This document shows positions 36,846-45,773 of a stretch of DNA of 64,000 nt, piece after piece. Position numbers and translations under genes: made by a program. The notes beneath the pieces are model-generated. The model worked only from the letters and a program-made list of their open reading frames with translations. It was not told the origin of the DNA and did not search any database. Source of the stretch: Lampropedia hyalina DSM 16112. Lineage in GTDB: Bacteria; Pseudomonadota; Gammaproteobacteria; Burkholderiales; Burkholderiaceae_C. The DNA lies in NCBI RefSeq assembly GCF_900129055.1, contig NZ_FQUZ01000006.1, positions 64,184 through 128,183 of the forward strand, written 5' to 3'. Positions within the stretch are counted from its first letter, which is position 1. Each line of letters starts with the position of its first letter.

Positions 36846-38224
36846 GCGGCGGCAACAGTGACAACAGGGACAACAGTGGCGTATTGACTGAAACCGCACC
36901 GCAAAACAGTTCTGCCACGACAGCAGGCATCAGGCTGGATGAAAAAGCGTATGTCCGCTGGGGGTGGCTGGTGGTGCTGCTGGGTTTTGTGGGTTTCGTG
37001 GCCTGGGCGGCACTGGCCCCACTGGACAAGGGAATTCCGGCGACGGGGACGGTGACGGTTTCAGGTCATCGCAAGGTGGTGCAGAGCGCGGTGGACGGGC
37101 GCATTGCGCGCATTCTGGTGCAGGATGGGCAGGCCGTGCAGGAAGGCCAGCCGTTGCTGCATCTGGATGAAACCTCGGCCAGGGCAGCAGCCGATTCGCT
37201 ACGCATTCAGTGGGCCACGCTGCGCGCCAGTGCGGCACGTCTGACAGCAGAGCGCGACGGCACCGACAGGGTGACATTCACCCCCGATCTGGCCGATCTG
37301 GCAGCAACCGGTGCCGATGTGCGGGTGCAGGCAGCACTGGAGTTGCAGCATCAGTTGTTTGCCTCCAGGCGGCAGGCACTGGCGAGCGAAATCAACGCCA
37401 TGCAGGAATCCGTGGCAGGCCATGAGTCGGAACTGGCCGGGCTGCGCGAGACGCTGGCGGCACGTCGCCAGCAGCAGCAGGCTTTGCAGGAACAGGTGAC
37501 GGGCCTGCGCGCCCTGGCACAGGATGGCTATGTGTCGCGCAACCGTCTGCTGGATACAGAGCGGCTGCTGGCACAGACGATAGGGGCCTTGGCCGAAGAA
37601 TCGGGGCGACTGGGGCAGTTGCAGCGGCAGATTGCCGAGCAACGCTTGCGCATTGTGCAGCGTCGCCAGCAGTATCAGGCGGATGTCCGCGCCCAGTTGG
37701 CCGACGCGCGCGTGCAGGCAGAATCGACGACAGAGCGGCTGGCGGCAGCAGAGTATGAACTGGGCCATGCCACCATTGCGGCACCGGCCACGGGCAATGT
37801 GGTGGGGCTGAATGTGTTCACCGAAGGCGGCTATGTCCGTGCAGGCGAGAAGCTGATGGATGTCGTGCCCGGTGGCCAGCCCCTGACGGTACAGGCGCAG
37901 ATACCCGTGAATCTGATCGACAAGGTGCATCCGGGGCTGGAGGTGGAAATCATGTTCACGGCGTTCAACCAGAACCGCACGCCCAATATTCCCGGCACCG
38001 TGAAGGTGCTGGGTGCCGACCGGCTGGAGGAGGAGCGCACGGGTTTGCCCTATTACCCGATGGAGGTGGAGGTGACGACCGAAGGCATGGAAAAGCTGGC
38101 CGGGCTGGATTTGCGCCCCGGCATGCCCGCGCAGGTGCTGGTTCGCACGGGGGAGCGCACATTGCTGTCGTATCTGTTCAAACCGCTGACGGATCGTTTC
38201 CATCTGGCACTGGGGGAGGAGTGA
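36842..38224 (+). CDS. hasE: HlyD-family periplasmic adaptor (HasE/PrtE type)
   Basis: A 460-residue membrane-fusion protein. A disordered Ser/Asn-rich N-terminus is followed by one membrane span (about 40-59), a lipoyl-type segment near '[22 protein letters not shown]', a long coiled-coil hairpin (about 180-310), and the beta-barrel part with the family's C-terminal block '[22 protein letters not shown]'. It links the ABC protein to the outer-membrane channel. It overlaps the upstream gene by four bases; the TolC-like gene starts directly after it. Confidence 0.88.
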   Translation: MSGGNSDNRDNSGVLTETAPQNSSATTAGIRLDEKAYVRWGWLVVLLGFVGFVAWAALAPLDKGIPATGTVTVSGHRKVVQSAVDGRIARILVQDGQAVQEGQPLLHLDETSARAAADSLRIQWATLRASAARLTAERDGTDRVTFTPDLADLAATGADVRVQAALELQHQLFASRRQALASEINAMQESVAGHESELAGLRETLAARRQQQQALQEQVTGLRALAQDGYVSRNRLLDTERLLAQTIGALAEESGRLGQLQRQIAEQRLRIVQRRQQYQADVRAQLADARVQAESTTERLAAAEYELGHATIAAPATGNVVGLNVFTEGGYVRAGEKLMDVVPGGQPLTVQAQIPVNLIDKVHPGLEVEIMFTAFNQNRTPNIPGTVKVLGADRLEEERTGLPYYPMEVEVTTEGMEKLAGLDLRPGMPAQVLVRTGERTLLSYLFKPLTDRFHLALGEE

Positions 38225-38226
38225 GA

Positions 38227-39624
38227 ATGGCATGGCATAAAACTGCACGTTGGCAGCACGCACGTCACTGGTGCGTAGCCTTGCTGATCGGCACAGGCAT
38301 GGTGGTGGGCATGGGCACACCGGCACACGCGCTGGGGTTGCTGGAAGCCTATGCACTGGCCACTGCAAACGATGCCACGTTTCAGGCGGCCCGCGCCAGC
38401 CGCGATGCGGGGCTGGAGAACAGAGGCATTGGCCGCGCCGGGCTTCTGCCACAGGTGTCGTTGAGCTATCAGAATGCGCCCAGAAACCGGCAACACATTC
38501 GCTATGAAGCCAGCAACGGTCAGTTTCAGGAAGACGACCGGGAGTACAAAAGCCATGCCGGTTCCGTCACACTGACCCAGCCGCTGTTCGATGCGGCCGC
38601 ATGGGCGCGCTGGAAAAAGGCCGGGGCCTATGCCCTGATGGCCGACGAACAGTACCGCAGCAAGGCCCAGGACTTGGTACTGCGTCTGGTCAAGGGCTAT
38701 ACGGGAGTATTGCTGGCACAGGAGCAACTGGCTTTCGCACATGCCCAGCACGATGTGTATCGGGAACAGTTGCAGCGCAACACCAAGGCATTCGAGCACG
38801 GCGATGGCACACGCACCGATATGGCGCAAACCCAGGCACGACTCAAGCAGGCCGAGGTGGATGTGATTACCGCCGAAAACGCCCTGGAGGTGGCGCAACT
38901 GGCCTTGCAGTCGATGCTCGGGCTGCAACAACCGGCCCTGCCGCCACTGGATGCACTGGCGGCCGACTTTGCCGACGCCACAGCTCCTGAACTGGAAACG
39001 CAGGACTTTGCCCACTGGCAGCAACTGGCACTGACGCACAACGCTGAACTGGCGGCCCAGCGTCACGCACTGGAAGCAGCGCGGCAGGATGTACGGGTAC
39101 AGAAGGCAGCGCATCTGCCCACGGTGCGGGCATTTGTGCAGCACTCGCGCAACCAGTCTGACATTGCAGCAGCCTACAACCAGAACTACCGCACCAATAC
39201 CGTGGGGGTGGTGCTGAACATGCCACTGTATGCCGGTGGCGGTACTGCCGCAGCCACCCGGCAATCGGCCCATCTGCACGAAAGTGCCCGCCACACACTG
39301 GAGGCACAAACGCAGACGGTATTGCTGGAATTACGCAAGCAGCACCGTCTCAGCCAGAGTGGCCCCACACGCATTGCCGCCAGTCTGGAGGCGATGCGGG
39401 CAGCCGAACTGGCACTGGAAGGCAACCGCCGCAGCGTGATGGCGGGTGAACGCACCAATCTGGATGTACTGGATGCCATCCAGCAGATGTACCGCGCCCG
39501 GCGCGATCTGTCGAATGTGATCTACGAAACGATCAACGCCCGGCTGGAACTGCGCTGGCGCACCGGCACCCTGGATGCCGGGGACTTGCAGGAACTGGCT
39601 GCGTATTTTCCGTCCCCGGACTGA
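38227..39624 (+). CDS. TolC-family outer-membrane channel (HasF/PrtF type)
   Basis: A 465-residue outer-membrane efflux protein with signal peptide (cleavage near AHA-L). Two OEP repeats include 'LLEAYALATANDATFQAARA' at the mature N-terminus, characteristic of the AprF/PrtF subgroup. ATG 38227 is preferred because GGAGGA lies six bases upstream; a GTG at 38221 would overlap the hasE stop. It completes the type I system. The convergent binding-protein gene ends 22 bases away. Confidence 0.87.
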   Translation: MAWHKTARWQHARHWCVALLIGTGMVVGMGTPAHALGLLEAYALATANDATFQAARASRDAGLENRGIGRAGLLPQVSLSYQNAPRNRQHIRYEASNGQFQEDDREYKSHAGSVTLTQPLFDAAAWARWKKAGAYALMADEQYRSKAQDLVLRLVKGYTGVLLAQEQLAFAHAQHDVYREQLQRNTKAFEHGDGTRTDMAQTQARLKQAEVDVITAENALEVAQLALQSMLGLQQPALPPLDALAADFADATAPELETQDFAHWQQLALTHNAELAAQRHALEAARQDVRVQKAAHLPTVRAFVQHSRNQSDIAAAYNQNYRTNTVGVVLNMPLYAGGGTAAATRQSAHLHESARHTLEAQTQTVLLELRKQHRLSQSGPTRIAASLEAMRAAELALEGNRRSVMAGERTNLDVLDAIQQMYRARRDLSNVIYETINARLELRWRTGTLDAGDLQELAAYFPSPD

Positions 39625-39645
39625 CGACAATTTCAGAACAGGTTC

Positions 39646-41004
39646 TCAGGGCCGTTTCATCTCGCAGGTGAACGGCTGTGACGCCTGTTCGGGGGTCAGG
39701 GTGCGGATGACCTCGAAGCCGTAGCCGGAGCCTTCCACGTCAAAGGGCACAGTGCCGGTTCCGGCCTTCTGCATGCGGCCTACCAGCAGGGATTGCTGGA
39801 ACTGGTGGTCGGCCGCGCGCATGGCTCCCTTCTGGCCGTGGAGTTCCACCGCGACGTTCTCCAGCGCGTAGGCGACTTTCTGCGGGTCGGTGCTTTGCGC
39901 CTTCTCGAAGGCCTGCGCCAGCGATTCGATCAGCAACTGCATGCGCATGTGCACATAGTCATCCTGCGGGTTGGGGAAGCGGGCGCGGAATGATTCGTAG
40001 AAGGCACGGCTTTCGGCAGTGGGGTTGTTGGGGAACCAGTCGGCCACGGCCACGACCTTGCCGATGCCCGCGTCGCCAATGGCTGCCGGTGCGCCCAGTG
40101 CGTTGGCGTAGAACGTGTAGAAGCTGCCATCAAAACCGACCTCGGTGACGGCCTTGACGAACAGGGTCAGGTCGTTGCCCCAGTTGCCGGTAATCACGGC
40201 CTGCGCACCGCTGGCCTTGATCTTCGCGCCATAGGGGGCGAAGTCCTTCACCTTGCCAATCGGGTGGTATTCCTCGGCGACGATCTCGATGTCGGGGCGA
40301 CGTTCGGCCAACTGGCGGCGGGCTTCTTTCAGCACCAGATGGCCGAAGCTGTAGTCCTGCCCGAACAGATAGACTTTCTGGATGCTTTTGTCCTGCTCCA
40401 GCACGCTCATCAATGCGTTCATGCGCATATCGGCATGGGCATCGAAGCGGAAATGCCAGAAGTTGCACTTCTCGTTGGTCAATGCCGGATCGGTGGCCGA
40501 ATAGTTCAGGTACAGCAGCTTGTGCTGGGGGTTGCGCTGGTTGTTCTTCTCGACGGCGTTCAGGATGGCCTCGGCGGTGGCAGAAGAATTGCCTTGCAGG
40601 ATGTAATGCACCCCGGCATCGGCCACGGAACGCAGGGCCGCCAAGGCTTCCTCGGTCTGGCCCTTGCTGTCGAAACGCAGCAGTTGCAGTGGCCGCTGGC
40701 CGCCCTGCTCGGCAGGCAAGTGGATGCCGCCACGGGCATTGACGCGCTCGATCGCCCAGCTCAGGTTGCGGAACACGGCTTCGCCGGTGTTGGCAAACGG
40801 CCCGGAGAGGCTTTCCACCAGTGCCAGCCGGATCGGTTCGCCACTCGCCGCGCTGGTATTTGCATTTGCGTTTGTGTTTGCGGTCGCCGTGCTGGCCCAG
40901 GCTCCCGTGCCGATGCTGGCACACAGTGTCACGGCACCCGTCAGCACCGTGCGACGCAGCAGCCCCGACTGGGCCGACGGGAGGGACATCTTGTTCTTGC
41001 GCAT
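39646..41004 (-). CDS. branched-chain-amino-acid-type ABC binding protein
   Basis: A 452-residue type I periplasmic binding protein (LivJ/urea-type fold): EPIRLALVESLSGPFANTGE opens the mature domain and YLFGQDYSFGHLVLKEARR lies mid-protein. The N-terminus has twin arginines (LLRRTVLTGA) before a hydrophobic stretch, so Tat export is possible. A Thr/Ala/Asn-rich linker follows. No permease or ATPase genes are adjacent, so the transporter it feeds is unknown. ATG 41004 has AGGA upstream; the longer open frame runs into the palindrome-containing spacer. Confidence 0.82.
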   Translation of the reverse strand: MRKNKMSLPSAQSGLLRRTVLTGAVTLCASIGTGAWASTATANTNANANTSAASGEPIRLALVESLSGPFANTGEAVFRNLSWAIERVNARGGIHLPAEQGGQRPLQLLRFDSKGQTEEALAALRSVADAGVHYILQGNSSATAEAILNAVEKNNQRNPQHKLLYLNYSATDPALTNEKCNFWHFRFDAHADMRMNALMSVLEQDKSIQKVYLFGQDYSFGHLVLKEARRQLAERRPDIEIVAEEYHPIGKVKDFAPYGAKIKASGAQAVITGNWGNDLTLFVKAVTEVGFDGSFYTFYANALGAPAAIGDAGIGKVVAVADWFPNNPTAESRAFYESFRARFPNPQDDYVHMRMQLLIESLAQAFEKAQSTDPQKVAYALENVAVELHGQKGAMRAADHQFQQSLLVGRMQKAGTGTVPFDVEGSGYGFEVIRTLTPEQASQPFTCEMKRP

Positions 41005-41425
41005 GTTCTGCAATCCTTTTTCTCTGAAAGTCACAAAGCCTGGGAGTTTAGGACATGGCGCAGACATTGCCACAAAAGCCACCCTGGCAACCGGGTCGGG
41101 TCCACTGCTGTCCGGAATCAATTCAGGCGTGCCTCTCAATGCCTTGTTATGGCTGGGTTTAATGCGTTTCAGGCAAACCCGGACTCCAATTTTTGCACTT
41201 CATCAACCTACCCCGCACCGTCATTCCGGCGCAGGCCGGAATCCAGTGACCCCTTGTTCCATTCGGCAATATCGGTGTTTGCTGCAACGTCGTCACTGGA
41301 TTCCGGCCTGCGCCGGAATGACGGCGGTTTGTGTGTCGATGGCGGGGGCAATGACACCATTGGCAGCCCTCTCAAAACGTTCCGGGCAGCAGTGGGGTCG
41401 GGTCAGGAGGTTGGCGAGCGTTTCC
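41005..41425. other. 421-bp spacer with a REP doublet
   Basis: No credible gene lies here between two minus-strand binding-protein genes. The main feature is a perfect inverted pair of 31-bp REP-like palindromes (41220-41322). The remainder is unremarkable. Confidence 0.6.
41220..41322. repeat. REPIN-like doublet: two inverted 31-bp palindromes
   Basis: Positions 41220-41250 and 41292-41322 are exact reverse complements over 31 bp (ends GTCATTCCGG and ATCCAGTGAC) separated by 41 bases. Each copy is itself palindromic (TTCCGGC..GCCGGAA). This is the layout of REP doublets (REPINs), which are mobilised by RAYT transposases in trans. No RAYT gene is in the window. Confidence 0.75.
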
Positions 41426-42217
41426 TCAATGGCAATCCGGCCCGATCTGGTCGAAATACACCTCGAAGGCCACATCTGCCGCCCATTGGTGCAGGCGTTG
41501 CTGCCAGCGTGCGGGCTGTGCCAGTTGCGCCCATACCGGGGCTATTTGCTGCTGCAAGTCCCGGTTCGATGCGCCAACGACCAGCACCCACTTGGCAGGG
41601 CTGCGCGGTGGCAAAGTGGCAGAGAATTTCTGCCATTCCTTGCGCCGGAACAGTTGCTGCAACTGCGCCTGTTCGCCCAGCGCGGCATCGCATTCTCCGG
41701 TGCGCACCAGCACCAGTGCCTGGGCCGGGGCATCGAACCAGCGCACCTGTGCCCCCAGTGCGGCAATGGCATCCTGCCAATGGCGGTGCCCTTGCGCCAC
41801 GCACACGGTGCGCCCACGCAGATCCGACCAGGTACGAACGGTGGTATCGGAACGCATGGCCACGCTGTAGCCACTGTCATGCCCGGCAGGCAGCAGCGTG
41901 GTCGCTGGCACGGCAGGCAGGCCATCCCCGGCAGGCAGCAGCAGCGCGTCCACTTCGCCCTGCTGCAATGCCTGCTGCCGGTGCTCTGCCGCCACCGGCA
42001 CCAGCTCCAGCGACTGACCCAACTGCTGGGCCAGCTCCCTGGCCAGCACGCCTTCAAAGCCCGCATCCGTGTAGTTGCGTGTGTCGCTTTGCAATGGCAT
42101 GGCAGACGGCAACAACCCGATGCGCAACACCGCAGCATCCGCTGGCGAAGCCGCACTCCAGCCTATGCCCAGGAACAGCGCGATACGGCACCATATATAT
42201 TCAGCATTTATTTTCAT
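41426..42217 (-). CDS. amino-acid-type periplasmic binding protein
   Basis: A 263-residue protein with a short signal sequence (MKINAEYIWCRIALFLGIGW, cleavage near ADA-A) and a family-3 solute-binding fold: VLRIGLLPSAMPL, 'YTDAGFEGVLARELAQQLG' and 'VRTWSDLRGRTVCVAQG'. Such proteins bind amino acids or opines for ABC importers, or act as sensor-like proteins. No transporter genes are adjacent. ATG 42217 gives the signal peptide. The 199 bases to the next gene are strongly AT-rich and probably hold divergent promoters, with a perfect 7-bp inverted repeat at 42328-42345. Confidence 0.75.
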   Translation of the reverse strand: MKINAEYIWCRIALFLGIGWSAASPADAAVLRIGLLPSAMPLQSDTRNYTDAGFEGVLARELAQQLGQSLELVPVAAEHRQQALQQGEVDALLLPAGDGLPAVPATTLLPAGHDSGYSVAMRSDTTVRTWSDLRGRTVCVAQGHRHWQDAIAALGAQVRWFDAPAQALVLVRTGECDAALGEQAQLQQLFRRKEWQKFSATLPPRSPAKWVLVVGASNRDLQQQIAPVWAQLAQPARWQQRLHQWAADVAFEVYFDQIGPDCH

Positions 42218-42416
42218 ATAAAAAATACAAAACCCATTTTCAGCCCATAAATTATCACAAATCAACATCACCATAAAATACAAATACTTATAAACAAATC
42301 ATATTTTTATATATTGAATTTGCAAATAAAAAATGATTATTTTTTGATGAATAGGGATTTATCTAGAATCCGCAGTCATTCATACCGAATCACTCTTTCG
42401 TTTCAGGAGTTCCATC

Positions 42417-43508
42417 ATGCAAAAGCCTCTGTGGCAGCGGGGCACGCGCCGTCCGCTGCGTTCCCTTCGCACCCTGGGTCTGGCACTGGCCGGTTTACTG
42501 GGCAGTGTGGCCAGTTTTGCTTCCGAAGCCTTGCCCAGCATCAACCTGCAACTCTCGCCGTGGACGGTGATTGCCCGCGAAAAAGGCTTTTTCAAGGAAG
42601 CCTTCGACAAGGTCGGCACCACCAAGGTCAATCTGATCGCCGCCGGGGGCGCGGAACTGCTGGGTGCGGAGGCGGCAGCCATCAACAATGGCGCGATTGC
42701 GATTGCACAGCGCATGATCTACCCTGCCACCGTGCACCGTGCCAATGGGCTGGACGGGGTCATCATCTGGTCGTCGGGTGTTTCCAACCGCTACCGCGCA
42801 CCGATTCTGGCGCGTGCCGACAACGATGAGATCAACAGCATTGCCGATCTGGATGGCAAGAAGTTCGGCAGCAGCCGCATCAGTTGCTACTGGTCGTCGC
42901 CGTTCGAGGCTACCAGCAAGGCCGGCCTGACGTTCGACTCCCGCGAGCAAAAAGGCCGCATCCGCTATGAGTCCATCGACAACTCGGCGGTGGCCATTTC
43001 GGCCGTGCTGTCGGGCGCGAACGATGCCACCACCGCCCACCTGACCACGGGGGCATTTGTCGGTGCCTGGCTGTCGGGCAAGCTCAAGGTGGTGGGGCAC
43101 TCGCCCGACGATGGCGTGTATGTGAACCATGCCGGGCGCGTGGTGTACTTTGCCAAGCGGGACTTTGCCGAGAAATACCCGGATGTCATCAAGGCATTCC
43201 TGAGCGCGCGTGAACGCACGCTGCAATGGACGCTCGATCATGTGGACGAAGCCGCCGAAATCGTCGCCAAGCAGACCCGCGTGCCACTGGATGTGGCCAA
43301 GTTCCAGATCACCCACGCCGGCTCCACCAACTTCATGCAGAGCGAGGCCAGTGCCGACCGTGTGCGCGAGTCCATCAAGACCTTCCAGAAATGGTACATC
43401 GACCACGGCGACGACATTCTGAACGAGCGACGGCTCAGCGACACCCAGGTGGACGCCTTCGTGGATGGCAAGTTCTTCGTGGGCGGCAGCCACACCATCT
43501 ACCAGTAA
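42417..43508 (+). CDS. SsuA/NrtA-type ABC binding protein
   Basis: A 363-residue periplasmic binding protein of the sulfonate/nitrate/taurine group. The signal peptide ends near SFA-S. The mature start is LPSINLQLSPWTVIAREKGFF, and the domain includes 'INNGAIAIAQRMIYPATVHRANGLDGVIIW' and 'SYWSSPFEAT'-like ligand-loop residues. AGGAG lies eight bases before the ATG. Permease and ATPase genes follow, so this is the first gene of an ABC importer. The ligand (sulfonate, nitrate, or other small anion) cannot be told from sequence. Confidence 0.82.
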   Translation: MQKPLWQRGTRRPLRSLRTLGLALAGLLGSVASFASEALPSINLQLSPWTVIAREKGFFKEAFDKVGTTKVNLIAAGGAELLGAEAAAINNGAIAIAQRMIYPATVHRANGLDGVIIWSSGVSNRYRAPILARADNDEINSIADLDGKKFGSSRISCYWSSPFEATSKAGLTFDSREQKGRIRYESIDNSAVAISAVLSGANDATTAHLTTGAFVGAWLSGKLKVVGHSPDDGVYVNHAGRVVYFAKRDFAEKYPDVIKAFLSARERTLQWTLDHVDEAAEIVAKQTRVPLDVAKFQITHAGSTNFMQSEASADRVRESIKTFQKWYIDHGDDILNERRLSDTQVDAFVDGKFFVGGSHTIYQ

Positions 43509-43525
43509 CCCACCAGCCCACCACT

Positions 43526-43557
43526 CGCGCCCCCTGTGCTCCCACAGTCGGGGCGCG
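43526..43557 (+). terminator. strong intra-operon hairpin between binding-protein and permease genes
   Basis: CGCGCCCC/GGGGCGCG with inner CTGTG/CACAG (loop CTCC, two-base bulge) forms a 13-bp stem directly after the binding-protein gene. The 3' flank is C/T-rich (GCTCTTTCCCTTTC). Such hairpins often stabilise the binding-protein mRNA and attenuate the transporter genes. Confidence 0.5.
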
Positions 43558-43589
43558 CTCTTTCCCTTTCTCCGCACGAAAAACACACC

Positions 43590-44429
43590 ATGAGCAGCAC
43601 CGTCGCCCATTCCCTCCCCGCCACCCGGCCTGCCCCGCGCGCCGGTCTGCTGGGCAAAGCCAGTGATGCCCTGAAGAAACGCAGCTACATCGGCCTTATT
43701 CTGCCCGCCATCATCCTGGCTCTGTGGCAGGCATCGGCCAGCTTTGGCTGGGTGGACAAGATCTTCCTGCCCGAGCCGCTCAAGGTGGTGACCGCATTCT
43801 GGACGATGCTGACCAAGCAGAACCTGTTGCTGGACTTCTTCACCAGCATCAGCATCGTCGGGCAGGCATTCATCTATGGTTCAGCCGCCGCGCTGGTGCT
43901 GGGCATTGCCGCCGGGCTGTCGCAGAAGGTGGAACGCTTCTTCGGCCCCACGTTCGACACCATCCGCCACATTCCGGGCATTGCCTGGCTGCCGCTGATC
44001 GTACTGTGGCTGGGCATCGGCGCACCGGCCAAGATTCTGGTGATTGCCAAGTCGGTGTTCTTCCCGGTGTTCCTGAACACCCTGCAAGGCATCCGCAATG
44101 TGGACAAGAACCACATTGAACTGTCCAGGGTGCTCACCCTCAACCGCCAGCAACTGATTCGCAAGATCATCCTGCCTGCGGCCGCGCCCAGCATCATGGT
44201 GTCGCTGCGCTATTCCGCCGGGCTGGCCTGGGCACTGGTGGTGGTGGCCGAGGGCCTGAGCGGGCTGGAAGGGCTGGGCTTTCTGATCTTCCGCGCCCAG
44301 GGCCTGCTGCTGACCGACCAGTTGATCGTCTGCATGGTCATCATCGGTGTGGTGGGCTTTGCCATCGACCGTGGCATGTACGCCCTGCAACGCCGCGTGC
44401 TGCGCTGGAAGCAAGGCTACGACGGCTGA
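43590..44429 (+). CDS. SsuC/NrtB-type ABC permease
   Basis: A 279-residue inner-membrane permease. It has about six membrane spans, an 'EPLKVVTAFWTML' block, and the conserved EAA-like loop around 'NVDKNHIELSRVLTLNRQQLIRKIILPAAAPSIMVSL'. ATG 43590 follows the internal hairpin. It probably works with the upstream binding protein and the downstream ATPase. Confidence 0.87.
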   Translation: MSSTVAHSLPATRPAPRAGLLGKASDALKKRSYIGLILPAIILALWQASASFGWVDKIFLPEPLKVVTAFWTMLTKQNLLLDFFTSISIVGQAFIYGSAAALVLGIAAGLSQKVERFFGPTFDTIRHIPGIAWLPLIVLWLGIGAPAKILVIAKSVFFPVFLNTLQGIRNVDKNHIELSRVLTLNRQQLIRKIILPAAAPSIMVSLRYSAGLAWALVVVAEGLSGLEGLGFLIFRAQGLLLTDQLIVCMVIIGVVGFAIDRGMYALQRRVLRWKQGYDG

Positions 44430-44493
44430 TGCAGCCGCCCTCACCCCCATCCCGGCACACACACTCATCCACTCCGCGTGAAAGACACCCTTC

Positions 44494-45273
44494 ATGGCCA
44501 CGCCCGCCAAACTCGAAATCCAGCACATTTCCAAACACTATGACGTGGAAGGACGGCCCCCGTTGCAGGTGCTGTCCGACACCAGCTTCAGCGTGGAGCC
44601 TGGCTCCTTCGTCTCCATCGTCGGCCCCAGCGGCTGCGGCAAGTCCACCATCCTGCGGCTGATCGTCGGGCTGGATCAGGATTACCACGGTGACATCCTG
44701 CTCAACGGCCAGCGCATCACCGGCACCAGCCTGTCGCGCGGCATCGTGTTCCAGGATCACCGCCTCCTGCCCTGGCTGACACTGGAGCGCAACATCGATC
44801 TGGCTCTGGAAAACTCCCGCTGGACGGCACACCAGAAAGCCAAGGCCGTGCGTGAGCACATTGAGCTGGTGGGGCTGTCGGGCTTTGAAACCGCATTTCC
44901 GCACCAGTTGTCGGGCGGCATGGCGCAACGTGCGGCCATTGCACGCGGCCTCGTCGGCCAGCCGGAAATCCTGCTGCTCGACGAACCGCTGGGCGCGCTC
45001 GATGCGCTCACCCGCGTGCGCTTGCAGGAAGAACTGCTGCGCATCTGGCGTGCCGAAGGCGTGACGATGATTCTGGTCACGCACGACGTGGACGAAGCCA
45101 TTTACCTGAGCAACCGCATTCTGGTGATGAACGCCAATCCGGGGCGCATCGTGCGCGAAGTGGACGTGAATCTATCCAACCGCAGCGACCGCGCCAGCCA
45201 TGAATTCACCAGCATCAAGCGCGAAGTGCTGGACGCAATGGGCGAATACGAAAAACTGCGGGAGGCGGCATGA
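44494..45273 (+). CDS. SsuB/NrtC-type ABC ATPase
   Basis: A 259-residue importer ATPase with standard motifs: Walker A GPSGCGKST, Q-loop in 'GIVFQDHRLLPWLTLERNI', signature LSGGMAQRAAIARGL, Walker B ILLLDEPLGALD and switch His in LVTHDVDEA. It supplies energy for the importer encoded just upstream. Its stop overlaps the start of the small TPR gene by four bases. Confidence 0.9.
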   Translation: MATPAKLEIQHISKHYDVEGRPPLQVLSDTSFSVEPGSFVSIVGPSGCGKSTILRLIVGLDQDYHGDILLNGQRITGTSLSRGIVFQDHRLLPWLTLERNIDLALENSRWTAHQKAKAVREHIELVGLSGFETAFPHQLSGGMAQRAAIARGLVGQPEILLLDEPLGALDALTRVRLQEELLRIWRAEGVTMILVTHDVDEAIYLSNRILVMNANPGRIVREVDVNLSNRSDRASHEFTSIKREVLDAMGEYEKLREAA

Positions 45274-45749
45274 GGCTGACCCACCGCCTGCCGCTGGCCC
45301 TTGCACTCTCCACCCTGCTGCTGGTGGCACAGGGAAGTGCGCACGCTGCCGATACCGCCCCGATTGCCGACCTGCCCGAACTGGGGCCGATTCGGGCGCA
45401 AATCTATTCCGGCGAATACGAAACCGCCGTGCAGGAATTGCAGCAACTGGTGGAAGCCGCTGGCGACAACGCCCACCCCGACGTGTACAACCTGCTGGGC
45501 TTCAGCCTGCGCAACATCCAACGCTACGACGAAGCCGCGCACTGGTACCGGCGCGCGCTGTACTTCGATGCCACGCACCGTGCCACCCTCGAATACCAGG
45601 GCGAATTGTTCATCTCGCTGGGAGACATCGAGAATGCGCAGAAAAACCACCGTTACCTGCAAATCCTCTGCGGCACAGAAAAATGCCCCGAACTGGAACA
45701 ACTGGGCAAGGCACTGGCCAAAGCGGGACATCCGGTGCAGGCACCGTAA
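45270..45749 (+). CDS. secreted TPR-repeat protein
   Basis: A 159-residue periplasmic protein. The signal peptide ends near AHA-A; two or three tetratricopeptide repeats follow (about 45-140, e.g. HPDVYNLLGFSLRNIQRYDE and HWYRRALYFDATHRATLEY). Two cysteines sit in LCGTEKC. TPRs mediate protein contacts. It overlaps the ATPase gene by four bases, so it is translated with the importer, though no role in transport is known to me. The neighbouring oxidoreductase is convergent. Confidence 0.8.
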   Translation: MRLTHRLPLALALSTLLLVAQGSAHAADTAPIADLPELGPIRAQIYSGEYETAVQELQQLVEAAGDNAHPDVYNLLGFSLRNIQRYDEAAHWYRRALYFDATHRATLEYQGELFISLGDIENAQKNHRYLQILCGTEKCPELEQLGKALAKAGHPVQAP

Positions 45750-45773
45750 CGCGGCGGCACCCTGCCCCGCCAC

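Noticed and set aside
42230..42416. AT-rich stretch taken as horizontally acquired DNA
   Set aside because: It is short, non-coding and between divergent genes, as expected for promoters.
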